Positions 37,151 through 46,210 of a DNA stretch of 64,000 nt are shown here, one piece after another. Positions within the stretch are counted from its first letter, which is position 1. Each line of letters begins with the position of its first letter. The translations under genes were made by a program, and so were the position numbers. Origin of the DNA: an uncultured Lachnospiraceae bacterium (GTDB taxonomy: Bacteria; Bacillota; Clostridia; Lachnospirales; Lachnospiraceae). Location of the stretch: NCBI GenBank assembly GCA_905234245.1, contig CAJOGN010000001.1, positions 124,001 to 188,000 of the forward strand. The letters run 5' to 3'. Under the pieces are notes generated by a model. That model searched no databases, was not told the origin of the DNA, and saw nothing but the letters and a program-made list of their open reading frames with translations.

Positions 37151-37169
37151 TCTAACACATTTCCTTTCT

Positions 37170-37202
37170 TTTTCTTATATAATATATATTTTAATTAAGA
37201 AA
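37170..37202 (-). promoter_or_regulatory. Likely phage promoter, minus strand
   Basis: The minus strand reads ttaattaaaatatatattat, about 30-40 nt before the start at 37150, matching the consensus. Confidence 0.5.
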
Positions 37203-37205
37203 CAA

Positions 37206-37243
37206 AAAATAAAGAGAGATACATATTGCATCTCTCTTTATTT
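37206..37243 (-). terminator. Rho-independent terminator
   Basis: The minus strand has aataaagagagatgca with tgtatctctctttatttt, after the gene at 37245. Confidence 0.88.
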
Positions 37244-37244
37244 T

Positions 37245-37910
37245 TCATTCCTCAACAAGTCTATTAGTGTCAGAAGAATATCGAATCTGTCCAATTAACG
37301 GATTTTGAGTATCAGTACCATTATCGGTTACTGTAATTTCATATGTGGCTCCAAGAAGTTCAAACCACATATTGAAATTATTAATACTCATCTTTGTCTT
37401 TCCGATTAAAGCAGATTTCATATTCGTTAGCCCATATTTCTCAGGAAGCTTATGCTTCAGTCTATTAATATCAATTTTCTTAGATATAATGAGTTGTTTC
37501 ACAATCTTCTTGAGTGGGTCATCAGTTTCATTTATTGTGGGAATAAAAACTGTCGTTGCAGCATTCATGTCTGCAAGAGCCTCAGCATTATACAATACTT
37601 CATGCTCTTTGGTCGTATTTAGAATAGTAGGCATAGATAAATCATATAGGTATGCATCTCTAAATACTTCTGCAACTTGCGGAGCATTCACATCTTTTAA
37701 AGTATACGTTCCATCATCTTTTACATAAATTACAGGTGTATCATCGTGTACTGGTGGTTTATCTTTTGAGCAAATATAAATCTTACCAGTAGGCTCATCA
37801 ATGTACCCTTTGTTATCAATGTAGGTATCGACTTGTCCAATATACCCAAGTATAGAATATGTCCTATCTCCTCTAAAAGGTAGATAGAGTGGAAAATTCC
37901 GATGCTCCAT
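37245..37910 (-). CDS. Unknown 221-aa protein, possibly structural
   Basis: Not recognised. The first 80 residues are beta-rich and contain GYIDEPTGKIYICSKDKPPV and IYVKDDGTYTL; the middle is helical with KQLIISKKIDINRLKHKL; the end has a small strand region ITVTDNGTDTQNPLIGQIRY. Ribosome site cggaggt. It starts 20 nt after the upstream gene and may be one operon with it. Confidence 0.65.
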   Translation of the reverse strand: MEHRNFPLYLPFRGDRTYSILGYIGQVDTYIDNKGYIDEPTGKIYICSKDKPPVHDDTPVIYVKDDGTYTLKDVNAPQVAEVFRDAYLYDLSMPTILNTTKEHEVLYNAEALADMNAATTVFIPTINETDDPLKKIVKQLIISKKIDINRLKHKLPEKYGLTNMKSALIGKTKMSINNFNMWFELLGATYEITVTDNGTDTQNPLIGQIRYSSDTNRLVEE

Positions 37911-37930
37911 AAAATACCTCCGGTGTACAA

Positions 37931-38341
37931 TTAATCTTTGTAATCACAAATAATAAGATTCACAGGGTCCTTCAGAATTTCTCCGAAATACGTCATGAGA
38001 AATTCTCTTAATGTGTTAATGAATGCATATTCATCAGCTTTCCCAGTAAACTGAAAACGATTGATGAGAATAGTGCTAATCGGTTTACTTTCTTCCAGAA
38101 GATGTTTAATGAGTGTCAGAACAGATACCCTCAGAGCTTCTGAGATAGTTTTACCGTTCGTGCTCTCTTTCACAATCAGTGCGAATTTATTTGGAAAATC
38201 GCTATTGATTAAAAAGTCACCACACTCACGCTCTGCAGGAGCATTGAATCGAGAGATGAGAAAAATCTGAATGATGTTTTCATCACTGGATAAAATCTCT
38301 TTTTCAGTTCCTCGTGTTCTCATTACTACTAATTCTGCCAT
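37931..38341 (-). CDS. Unknown 136-aa protein
   Basis: Not recognised. It has a strand-helix pattern (ADEYAFINTLREFLMTYFG, NLIICDYKD at the end) and no clear motif. An aaggagga ribosome site precedes it. It is the middle gene of the minus-strand run 37245-41138. Confidence 0.65.
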   Translation of the reverse strand: MAELVVMRTRGTEKEILSSDENIIQIFLISRFNAPAERECGDFLINSDFPNKFALIVKESTNGKTISEALRVSVLTLIKHLLEESKPISTILINRFQFTGKADEYAFINTLREFLMTYFGEILKDPVNLIICDYKD

Positions 38342-38384
38342 GGTATAATTCCTCCTTAGTTGGTATATGGGTATAATATATAAC

Positions 38385-38831
38385 TTAGATGCTCTCGCAT
38401 TTTTTGACTACTCTGCATTCATCCACATTATAAAAATACATAGAATATGGAGGATCTGGAACGACAACCCCATCCTCTTCGGAAATAAAAAAACATTTTC
38501 CAAGCTGGTAATCTGTATTCCTCTTTGCAACATACATCATACCAGGTTTAAGAAATCTTCCATCTATATTTCTAAATACAGTCAGTCGTTTTCCATCTAG
38601 TTCAAGTTCAAATGTATCTTTTGCTTTCTTTCCAGTGATATCATGAGATACAAGTTTTCTTAAACAAGCTTCACAGAGATCAATTTCTCTCAAATCAGGT
38701 TTTTTAGAATGGATAAGAGAAAATATATCATATTTCCTATGGCATAAATCACACGTTTCCGTGTATCTCCACCATTCTCCATCACCAATAACAGCACCGT
38801 GTAGGTCAACCTTCTCCAGATTGGTTTTCAT
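38385..38831 (-). CDS. Unknown protein with two CxxC pairs
   Basis: This 148-aa protein contains CDLCHRKYDIF at about 27 and LCEACLRKL at about 52, a four-cysteine zinc ribbon or similar, with a beta-rich second half (GRFLKPGMMYVAKRNTD). This suggests nucleic acid or protein binding. Ribosome site gtgaggtg. It starts inside the end of the upstream gene (26-nt overlap), so translation is coupled. Confidence 0.7.
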   Translation of the reverse strand: MKTNLEKVDLHGAVIGDGEWWRYTETCDLCHRKYDIFSLIHSKKPDLREIDLCEACLRKLVSHDITGKKAKDTFELELDGKRLTVFRNIDGRFLKPGMMYVAKRNTDYQLGKCFFISEEDGVVVPDPPYSMYFYNVDECRVVKKCESI

Positions 38832-39249
38832 TCACCTCACACTCCTTGCAAATAATACTCTTCACTTCATCTGTCTTGTATATGTAGGTGTGCATGGAAT
38901 TTACTTCTTTTTCAATCTTTCTGACAGTACCTAGTAAGTCCTCTAAAGACTTTACTGCAGATTTATTCTGTTTATACCAATTTGAAATTGGGTTCGTAAT
39001 ATCTACAATATTCTTATCAACTCTTCGTCTTTTTCTCGTTTTCGTTAATAATGAAGCGAGTTTACTTTTTTGAGCAGCATTTGCATTGCTTAATTCCAAG
39101 GTGTGCAAGATATCTTGTGTCAGATTGTCACAATCCTTCCAATCATCTCTAGCGGCACTATTTGTGCGAGTTGCATGTTTCAAAAAACTCAAAAAATTAG
39201 AAATCTCTGTACTATAAACGATATCTTCTCCTTTTGAGATAATTTCCAT
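38806..39249 (-). CDS. Unknown 147-aa helical protein
   Basis: Not recognised. It is helical with coiled-coil-like parts (LGTVRKIEKEVNSMHTYI) and a basic stretch KTRKRRRVDKN. It ends with two cysteines in SIICKECEVNEN. The ATG at 39249 follows aaaggag; an earlier in-frame ATG has no site. It overlaps the next gene. Confidence 0.68.
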   Translation of the reverse strand: MEIISKGEDIVYSTEISNFLSFLKHATRTNSAARDDWKDCDNLTQDILHTLELSNANAAQKSKLASLLTKTRKRRRVDKNIVDITNPISNWYKQNKSAVKSLEDLLGTVRKIEKEVNSMHTYIYKTDEVKSIICKECEVNENQSGEG

Positions 39250-39269
39250 TATACATGACTCCTTTATAC

Positions 39270-39307
39270 CAATAAGAGGGTGGTGAAAACCATCCACCCT
39301 CTTATTT
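39270..39307 (-). terminator. Rho-independent terminator
   Basis: The minus strand has aataagagggtggatgg with ccaccctcttatt, following the gene at 39315. Confidence 0.75.
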
Positions 39308-39314
39308 TGATTTT

Positions 39315-39623
39315 TTAATCTTCTTCATCATCATCTTTTTCTTTATTATTTTTCATTCCGAATGGAAATTTAAATTCAATTAGCTCTACCTTATCAGATG
39401 CATAGATAACTAGGACAGGAAATACTCCGCCATTCTCATATGACATCTGAGTGGTAATCTGCTGAATATATAATTTTTCTAAAATATCTTCTTTCAGATT
39501 TCCAATCTCTGTTCCTACATATGTCTGCCAATTACCATTATTGACAGACACATGAGTGATAACTGCAGTATTTTGGCCAATCGTCAAAAATACATCTAGA
39601 TACTTTAAAATGTTTCTTTTCAC
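39315..39623 (-). CDS. Unknown 102-aa protein, GTG start
   Basis: Not recognised. It has beta strands (VITHVSVNNGNWQTYVG; VFPVLVIYASDKVELIEFKF) and an acidic tail of lysines and aspartates (KEKDDDEED). Its GTG overlaps the stop of the upstream gene (GTGA), so translation is coupled. It ends its operon with a terminator. Confidence 0.68.
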   Translation of the reverse strand: MKRNILKYLDVFLTIGQNTAVITHVSVNNGNWQTYVGTEIGNLKEDILEKLYIQQITTQMSYENGGVFPVLVIYASDKVELIEFKFPFGMKNNKEKDDDEED

Positions 39624-40117
39624 GGTTCATCATCACTCCGTTCAAATGTGTTTTTGAATAATATTCTAAAGAGGAATAAGAGATTAATTGTACTCAAGCT
39701 ACATTTCTCTCCATTCTCTTCAATCTTCATACATTCAACTGTGGATAGATAATTTATGGAATCAGAATACTTACTCTTTAATTTAAGTTTAGAAAAGTCT
39801 TTTTGGATTCTCTCTATTTCAGAATCCATATTGGATGCTTCTAAATGCAATCTAGCATATTCACGTGGGGTCATTAGAATATTCACATATTCAGTTAAAG
39901 ATGTATTGAGAGGCATCTCAGAAAGCATGATTGACCGATGGATATTTACAAACATCGAAAACTCAAGTTCGTCCATTTCAATTTTCCGTACATTGAAACA
40001 GTCTGAATTTCTTTCTTGGAGAAATCGACTTTTGTATTCCTTGTTTACTGTAAATGCATATGGAGTTCTTTCGTTTACTAGAAAGAATAGCCATACTTTC
40101 ACATCATCTAGTTTCAT
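39620..40117 (-). CDS. Unknown 165-aa protein
   Basis: Not recognised. It has mixed strand and helix (KVWLFFLVNERTPYAFTVNK, NILMTPREYARLHLEASNMD) and no clear catalytic motif. Its start overlaps the stop of the gene upstream (ATGA) and its stop overlaps the start downstream, so three genes (40341 to 39315) are translated as a coupled set. Confidence 0.68.
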   Translation of the reverse strand: MKLDDVKVWLFFLVNERTPYAFTVNKEYKSRFLQERNSDCFNVRKIEMDELEFSMFVNIHRSIMLSEMPLNTSLTEYVNILMTPREYARLHLEASNMDSEIERIQKDFSKLKLKSKYSDSINYLSTVECMKIEENGEKCSLSTINLLFLFRILFKNTFERSDDEP

Positions 40118-40341
40118 ATATCCAACCTTCCGGAATTCATCAGCTCACGATACCTCTCCTTATCGAAAACATCATCTCCCTTTCCTTTTCTTAACTTCTT
40201 AATCAACTTTTTTACAGTTTTTACTGCATCATCATATTCATCTTTTGTGATTCCTTCAATGATGACATAGCTATCGATGATATTAAGATAATTCTCAAGA
40301 TTATCTGCCATAGCCTTCATTAATTTCTTATCGTATTCCAT
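40114..40341 (-). CDS. Unknown 75-aa basic protein
   Basis: Not recognised. It is helical with a lysine- and arginine-rich stretch (KTVKKLIKKLRKGKG). The ATG at 40341 follows gggagga; an upstream in-frame ATG has no ribosome site. It is the first gene of a coupled trio and has a promoter-like element 45 nt upstream. Confidence 0.65.
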   Translation of the reverse strand: MEYDKKLMKAMADNLENYLNIIDSYVIIEGITKDEYDDAVKTVKKLIKKLRKGKGDDVFDKERYRELMNSGRLDI

Positions 40342-40383
40342 TCGTAAATCCTCCCTTGGAATTAAAAATAATGTCTCAAAGAC

Positions 40384-40412
40384 TATAAAAATATAGTATA
40401 TAATTTTAAACA
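40384..40412 (-). promoter_or_regulatory. Likely phage promoter, minus strand
   Basis: The minus strand reads aaaattatatactatatttt, the TTATATACTATA variant, about 45 nt before 40341. Confidence 0.5.
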
Positions 40413-40418
40413 AAGGGT

Positions 40419-40455
40419 AATATAGGACGGTAGCACAAAACTACCGTCCTATATC
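40419..40455 (-). terminator. Rho-independent terminator
   Basis: The minus strand has gatataggacggtagt with ctaccgtcctatatt. It follows the gene at 40503. Confidence 0.8.
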
Positions 40456-40502
40456 ACACAAATACAAAAAATGAGGAAAACGAATGAACCGGCTAATATA
40501 GG

Positions 40503-41138
40503 TTACTTTCCAGACAGCTTATGAGCAATCTTGGAAAGAATACCAGACTTACTCTTCTTAGCACGATCGATGTAACCCAGAACCTTCTTACGGGCAGGAG
40601 ACTCATACTTCTTACGAAGCTTAGCCTCGATGATTCTCTTCATCTTCTCCAGCCACTCCAGCTTACGATACAGAGGATCCTTCTTCTCACGTGCAACAGC
40701 GCGGACAGCAACTTCGAACAGCTGTGCCCTCTTAGCATTCTTGTCGAAGCGAACGATTGTACGCTCAGTCAGGAAACCTTCAGCAACAGCAATGTCAATG
40801 TCCAGTCCTTCAACAAATTCCTTCATATCGCACTCATCCAGCTCGCTATTCAGTAGAATAGGAGTTGCTACAGTGTTAATGACATCGTCTACTCTCTTAG
40901 ACTCATCAGGAGTCAGTTCAGCATCCTTAGGCTCGACAGGAGCATCAGCTTCAGGAGCAGGATCAATTACAGGGGGTACAGGCTCAACCGGAGTTGGAGA
41001 AGGAACCTTCTCAGGATCAACACCAGGAACAACTGGCTCATCTCCACATTCAGTACCGCAATCTACGCCTTCATTGATATTAGCATCCCTACACAGCTCG
41101 GCAGGAATTGGATTTTTCATTAGCTCTTCAAAACTCAT
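40503..41138 (-). CDS. Proline-rich protein with basic helical C-terminus, probably structural
   Basis: This 211-aa protein has an N-terminal part rich in Pro, Val and Asp (repeated PVxPVPP and EPxxPxVDPE) and a long basic helical C-terminal half (KDPLYRKLEWLEKMKRIIEAKL). Its codons are GC-richer and more biased than those of its neighbours, suggesting high expression. The mix of extended linker and helical basic end resembles phage capsid-associated or DNA-packing proteins, but no family match is claimed. Ribosome site aaagggtg. Confidence 0.65.
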   Translation of the reverse strand: MSFEELMKNPIPAELCRDANINEGVDCGTECGDEPVVPGVDPEKVPSPTPVEPVPPVIDPAPEADAPVEPKDAELTPDESKRVDDVINTVATPILLNSELDECDMKEFVEGLDIDIAVAEGFLTERTIVRFDKNAKRAQLFEVAVRAVAREKKDPLYRKLEWLEKMKRIIEAKLRKKYESPARKKVLGYIDRAKKSKSGILSKIAHKLSGK

Positions 41139-41293
41139 GTTATAACACCCTTTCTGTACAGAAATTATATTTTAATTACATTTTACTCGAATAGACTCTG
41201 TAATTATTATTTATTGTAATGTTTTACTTACAGAATTTAAACATTATTTAGAGATTTACGTTTTATTAATTTTAAAAATGAAAGGGTGATATA

Positions 41294-43831
41294 ATGAGTA
41301 AAAAGACCGTAGATTTAGATGTTGCTATAGAAACAAGCGGTTTCATAGATCTATGGAAAAAACAAATGGAAGAATCTTTATTACACATAAACCCTGATTT
41401 AGATAAAGATATAATTGATGAAGTTTTAAATGAAGAGATAAAAGAAAAAATGCAACTTCCAGAAGTAGTTCTCGATAACAACTTTACTGGAGAAACTAGA
41501 GATACAAATCTATTATCTGTACTAGATTGGGTTATAGATAGAAAACCATTAATTGCAGGTAATGGAACTTTTTATAAAAATCAACATGAAGCTATTAATC
41601 CAATCGCAGCAATGCTGGATGGCTTCTTAAAAGAAAGAAAAGCTTTAAAGAAAAAGATGTTTGCAATAGATGACCCTGAATCCGATGTATATAAAGATTT
41701 GGATAGAGGTCAGCAGAATCAGAAGATACTTTGTAACTCCTAAACCATAATGGGAGAATGTATAGTAATATACATTAAAAACTCCTTTAATTGCTGGAAA
41801 CTATTATTACAATACAATCAGCAGCCAAGTGTATTATTATAATACAAAGGTTCAACGACTAACGAAAGATACCTATATGGTAAATCGAGTAGAGTACACT
41901 CATGAAGTGGAAATGGGGAGCCCCTATTATAGGGTGAAGATATAGTCTAATAGATATGATTATGGTGCCAGTGGAATGCCAAAGTCGGCATTCTTCAGTA
42001 AGTGGTCAGGCCCGTCAACGACTGGAACAGCACAATCTGTCATTAGTACGACAGAAACTTTCTTTGAAGCATTCTTAGTAGATAACTATAAATTCATCGA
42101 TATTAATGAGTGTTTCTTTTATATGAATTCTGTTATTTCTCAGGATTATGAGATTAAAAAGTGGATTATTCCTGTCAGTGCTGAGGATGTATTCCTCAGA
42201 GTCAAAGGAATGTTTTATGATGACGTATATGATGATTCATATGAGAGATTACTCATGGGTTATATTATTAATCTATCAGATGATGATAGAGCTAAAATAT
42301 TTTATAAAAATAATATCATTGAATTTACCAGAAGACACAAAAACATTTTAAAACTATATGATGAGTTATTCTCATCTGTAAGAAATTTGGATTATATTAA
42401 GACTGCAGATGAAATTCCATCTGAGTTTTATGATAAGTTTAGTAGCACACCAGATAATAAGAAAGTAAAGGCTTATAATAATTTTGTAAATAACCAATAC
42501 TTTATGGATCCAAACTCTCCACCAGATACTATTAAGGAGATTCTAGAGAAACTAAATAAATACTATATGACATATGTATACATGCCATATATGAGTTTTG
42601 ATAGAATCCATAGATTAAAATATTTCCAGAGAAAGACTGTCTGTATTGTAGATACAGATAGTAATATATTGGCTTTAGACCAATGGGTGGATTTCTGTAG
42701 AAATGAAGTCCTCCAAGGTATGTATGGAAGAGATGATGAACACAATAAGTTCATCATTATTAATACCCTTACATATTTTATTACATCAGCCGTATCAGAT
42801 ATTCTCGATCAGTATGGTAAGCATTCCAATATTCCAGAAGAATTCCGTGGAAGATTTGGAATGAAAAATGAGTTAAGTATAAGCTCATATAAAACTCCTT
42901 TAATTGCTGGAAACTGTTATCGTAACACAATCAGCAGCCAAGTATACTATTATAGTATAAAGGTTCAACGACTATCAAAAGACACTAGTTATAGTGAATC
43001 GAGTAGAGTACATATGTATGGAAATGAGGAGCCTCTATTATAGAGTGAAGATATAGTCTGATCTTCATAGAAATATGAAGAATAACAAAAAATGTTTACT
43101 TCGACCATCTGATAATTGGTAAGAAAAAGAAACGGTATATCTCTTCTATAAAATTAAGAGAAGGGAATTTAATGAACCCATACAAATCAGACGTTAAAGG
43201 GTTTGAATTCAGAAAAGCCACTACTTCTGAAGAAGCTAAGTCAATTTTTGATGGGATAGTGAAAAAACATATACTGGAAAGCGATGTACCAAATATCTCT
43301 GGAATATTATATGATTTAAGAGAGTTTGAAAACAAGATTAGACATTCTATCCAAGAAGGTGAAAGAACTTATTTACCTCTTGGTAATGCAAAAGACTTAA
43401 GTGCGTATAAAGACCCATATTCACAGCAGGGTGTAAGAGGTTCCATTGCATGGAATCTTATTTACCCTGATAATCAAATCTCCTTCCCCTCTAAGGTGAG
43501 TATATTGAAATTGAATATATTCTCCCCAGAGGATATAGAAGATTTGAGAAATGTGGATACCAGAATTTATAACACCATCATGCAAGAAATTTTTGGTTCA
43601 CCAATTAAAGAAATTGCTAGTAAGGGTTTACAAGTAATAGCCATTCCAAGTAATTCTAGAATTCCAGAATGGTGTCAACCTTATATTGACTACAACACAG
43701 TAATTAATAACATCATTAGCCAGTTTAAAGGCGTTTTGGATGTTTTTGGTATAAACTGTCCTGAAGTTGGTAAACAAATTAAATCTGTAAATAGAAAGAC
43801 TAAAAAATTTTCAAATGTAGTTAGATTTTAA
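41294..43831 (+). CDS. Family B DNA polymerase, polymerase part; two introns
   Basis: Exons 41294-41741, 41959-42873 and 43095-43831 join to 699 aa. Motif B is spliced together as RGQQNQKILCNS with YYGASGMPKSAFF; motif C is IVDTDSNILALDQW; the KKxY motif is split at KNEF and YFDHLIIGKKKKRYIS. The gene begins near the palm and I see no 3'-5' exonuclease motifs, so the exonuclease is expected as a separate gene outside this window. It is the replicative polymerase that should act with the helicase and primase here. Ribosome site aaagggtg. Confidence 0.92.
41742..41958 (+). ncRNA. Group I intron, DNA polymerase intron 1
   Basis: CTCCT pairs with GGGAG, ending in U.G. Standard core, no P9 extension, final G at 41958. 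Splicing falls inside motif B and restores NSYYGASG. Confidence 0.9.
42874..43094 (+). ncRNA. Group I intron, DNA polymerase intron 2
   Basis: ATGAGT pairs with GCTCAT, ending in U.G. Standard core with a P9 hairpin (cttcatagaaatatgaag) and final G at 43094. Splicing joins KNEF to YFDHLIIGKKKKRY. Confidence 0.9.
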
Positions 43832-43836
43832 TGGGT

Positions 43837-43873
43837 GAAGATGAGTATGGTCATTTTTCCATACTCATCTTTA
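43837..43873 (+). terminator. Rho-independent terminator after the DNA polymerase gene
   Basis: aaagatgagtatggaa-type stem: gatgagtatggtc with ccatactcatc, followed by TTTACATT. Confidence 0.75.
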
Positions 43874-43916
43874 CATTATAGAAACTGGAAGAATAATAAG
43901 AAAAGGAGAACTCGCA

Positions 43917-44660
43917 ATGAACATGAATGAATATGATTATCGACCAAATGAAATCGAGTCTGATCAATTTCTATCTGAAGTGTCTATTAACCTTCTAAAA
44001 GAAAATATTAAAGCACAATTTGAAGATCCCCTAGAGTATAGAAAGAAGGATCACATTACGCCATTTATTGCAAGATATCAATGGTGTAAAGATAATGTAA
44101 ACGTATATGAAGATGAAGAAATGGAGGATATTGTTGACCTCCGTGATGAATTTTATAATTTCCTACAGGTCATGTTTAAAAACTACCTGAATATTGGAAT
44201 TCCAAACTTTAGTGATTTTGGCGAAGAGCAACAAGATGATTTAATTCACTACACATATAGATTTTTCATCATGAATATCAAGAAGAATTTTACTTGTCTC
44301 ATGATGAATTATATTAATAAGAATAGAGAATCCTATGAGATTGATGAAGATAGAAGAAAGGATGTAACATCACTATCCTTCAAGCGTGAAGTTACAGATC
44401 CGATTGATGTATATATTCTTTCCAATCTTCATAGTATTATTGAAGATATTATGGCTGAAGAAATTTCGGTCGATGACTTTTTTGAAAACTGTGATGACGA
44501 GAATTGTTTAGAGACACAATTTGTATCTGGAGCATATGATAGATTTGAGATCGTTGGCAATTTCGTGAATGCATACAAAGAAATGATAGATTCCGATTTT
44601 ATTGCTGAGATAGAATCTAAGATTCGAAATAAGATTCTCAAGAAGTATAAAAAGAAATAA
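43917..44660 (+). CDS. Unknown 247-aa acidic helical protein
   Basis: Not recognised. It is helical and acidic with a basic C-terminal end (RNKILKKYKKK) and a segment of acidic residues with cysteines (FENCDDENCLETQF). It lies between the DNA polymerase and the SSB-like gene, so a replication role is plausible. Ribosome site aaggag. Confidence 0.7.
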   Translation: MNMNEYDYRPNEIESDQFLSEVSINLLKENIKAQFEDPLEYRKKDHITPFIARYQWCKDNVNVYEDEEMEDIVDLRDEFYNFLQVMFKNYLNIGIPNFSDFGEEQQDDLIHYTYRFFIMNIKKNFTCLMMNYINKNRESYEIDEDRRKDVTSLSFKREVTDPIDVYILSNLHSIIEDIMAEEISVDDFFENCDDENCLETQFVSGAYDRFEIVGNFVNAYKEMIDSDFIAEIESKIRNKILKKYKKK

Positions 44661-44708
44661 ATCGGATTACAGTTTCTTAACGAATTTATTTTTAGGGGGT
44701 AACTTACT

Positions 44709-45434
44709 ATGTTTAACAATTCCGGAAATAATAGTAACAACAAGAACGTGAACACAAAAATTAGAACTCTGTACGGTGAAACAGCTTGTTTACAATTAGC
44801 GTATTGGAATGAAAATATCTCGATTAAAGTGAATCCGCTGCAGAGTGTCAACGCCGAAGGAATGAGACAATACGATTATTCAAGACGTGCTAGCACTGCA
44901 TTATCTACAGATAAGTGTGCTGCACTAGCTGCAAAGATTGAAGAAGTTATCTTCCCTGCTATTCAACAGGTAAAGAAAGATAAGAAACTTGATAATCCTG
45001 TTAATACTGGATTACATGTTGGAAATAAAGGTTCCGCTATTTTTGTCGAATATAAGAACGATGATAATGATGTTCCGTCTCTTTATCTCACAGTCTATAC
45101 TAACATTGGCCAGGATGGGAAAGCTCCAAAAGATGGGGTCTATTCGTATAAGTTCTCTAAAGTTGACACGATAGATAACTACGATCCCGAAACGGGAACT
45201 GGGACAGATGATTCTGTAGATGCTGAGTTTATGTTTTTCTATGAGAAAATTAAGAATATTACAGATATTTCTGGTGCCGCTGCACATTCTATTAACGTAG
45301 ATATGGATAGTAAGACGAATACTGGAAATCGGAGTAATAACAATAATAATTTCTCAAATAATAACAATAACACCTCTTCAAATTATTCTGCTCCAGTAAA
45401 TGACTTTAATATGGATGGCGGACTCCCATTCTAA
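44709..45434 (+). CDS. Probable single-stranded DNA-binding protein
   Basis: This 241-aa protein has a beta-rich N-terminal domain of about 180 residues (TACLQLAYWNENISIKVNP; AIFVEYKNDD; SLYLTVYTNIG), an asparagine-rich flexible linker (NRSNNNNNFSNNNNNTSSN) and an acidic end with the hydrophobic tip FNMDGGLPF, the layout of SSB proteins whose C-terminal tip binds replication partners. I recognise no sequence motif of the OB fold, so the call rests on architecture and on its place beside the DNA polymerase. Ribosome site aggggg. Confidence 0.62.
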   Translation: MFNNSGNNSNNKNVNTKIRTLYGETACLQLAYWNENISIKVNPLQSVNAEGMRQYDYSRRASTALSTDKCAALAAKIEEVIFPAIQQVKKDKKLDNPVNTGLHVGNKGSAIFVEYKNDDNDVPSLYLTVYTNIGQDGKAPKDGVYSYKFSKVDTIDNYDPETGTGTDDSVDAEFMFFYEKIKNITDISGAAAHSINVDMDSKTNTGNRSNNNNNFSNNNNNTSSNYSAPVNDFNMDGGLPF

Positions 45435-45445
45435 ATAAACAAAAA

Positions 45446-45483
45446 AGAATACTGGATGTGAAGTTTATCACATCCAGTATTCA
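45446..45483 (+). terminator. Rho-independent terminator
   Basis: gaatactggatgtga with tcacatccagtattc forms a long stem; the T tail is short. Confidence 0.75.
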
Positions 45484-45513
45484 CTCTATTATAGAAAGGA
45501 GTGTCGTTGATTC

Positions 45514-46203
45514 GTGGAAAATACAATTTTTTATAATGCCGATTATATTGTGGTTGAGTATATTGATTTAATTAAAAGCCCGTACTTACTTTTATTAGAC
45601 CAGATAAGAAAAAATCCTAAAATAAATGAAATCATGAATATTGACGAAATTGATTTCTTATCTGATGATGGTTTATATGAGTGGTATAGGAATAGAAAGC
45701 ATCAAAATTTTTTCATTGACCTAAATAGATATCCAGATCAAATTAGTGAGGAGAGTTTAAATAAACTATTAGAAGACCAGATAGGATTATCTGAGTATTT
45801 CTATAAAAAAGCAGTTCTTCTTCCACTTGGCGGTGCTTTAAAAGTTATGAAGCGTCAAGGAATTGCTGGAGAGATTATTATATATTTCCCTCATCATAAT
45901 GATTTTGCTAAGGCTGATTTGGAAGATAAATTAGATGAAAAATTTAACTTCATGGATAATTTTGATGAAATTCTTGATATGACGAAAGAAAATTCTACTT
46001 ATTTTCTTTCTAATATAGATTTAATTAATAAAATGAAAGAAAAGAATTATCTACAATTCTCATCAATTACACTTCCTATAGATTATAGATATAATAAGAA
46101 AAATATGGATGAATTTAAAATTGATTTAGAGGCATTATATAAAGAGTATCCATTTAAACTAACATACATGAGAGCATGTACATTTGCTAAACCAAAGGAG
46201 TAA
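45514..46203 (+). CDS. Unknown 229-aa protein, GTG start
   Basis: Not recognised. It is acidic, helical and rich in Tyr, Asp and Lys; the middle has a hydrophobic strand region (AVLLPLGGALKVM and AGEIIIYFPHHND). Ribosome site aaaggag before the GTG. The GroEL-like gene starts 8 nt after its stop, so the two share a transcript. Confidence 0.68.
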   Translation: MENTIFYNADYIVVEYIDLIKSPYLLLLDQIRKNPKINEIMNIDEIDFLSDDGLYEWYRNRKHQNFFIDLNRYPDQISEESLNKLLEDQIGLSEYFYKKAVLLPLGGALKVMKRQGIAGEIIIYFPHHNDFAKADLEDKLDEKFNFMDNFDEILDMTKENSTYFLSNIDLINKMKEKNYLQFSSITLPIDYRYNKKNMDEFKIDLEALYKEYPFKLTYMRACTFAKPKE

Positions 46204-46210
46204 TGTAACA

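Noticed and set aside
41540-41570. Another intron start at aaaccattaattgcaggtaatgg inside the DNA polymerase gene
   Set aside because: The frame continues through it with expected polymerase residues, and no core or 3' block follows.
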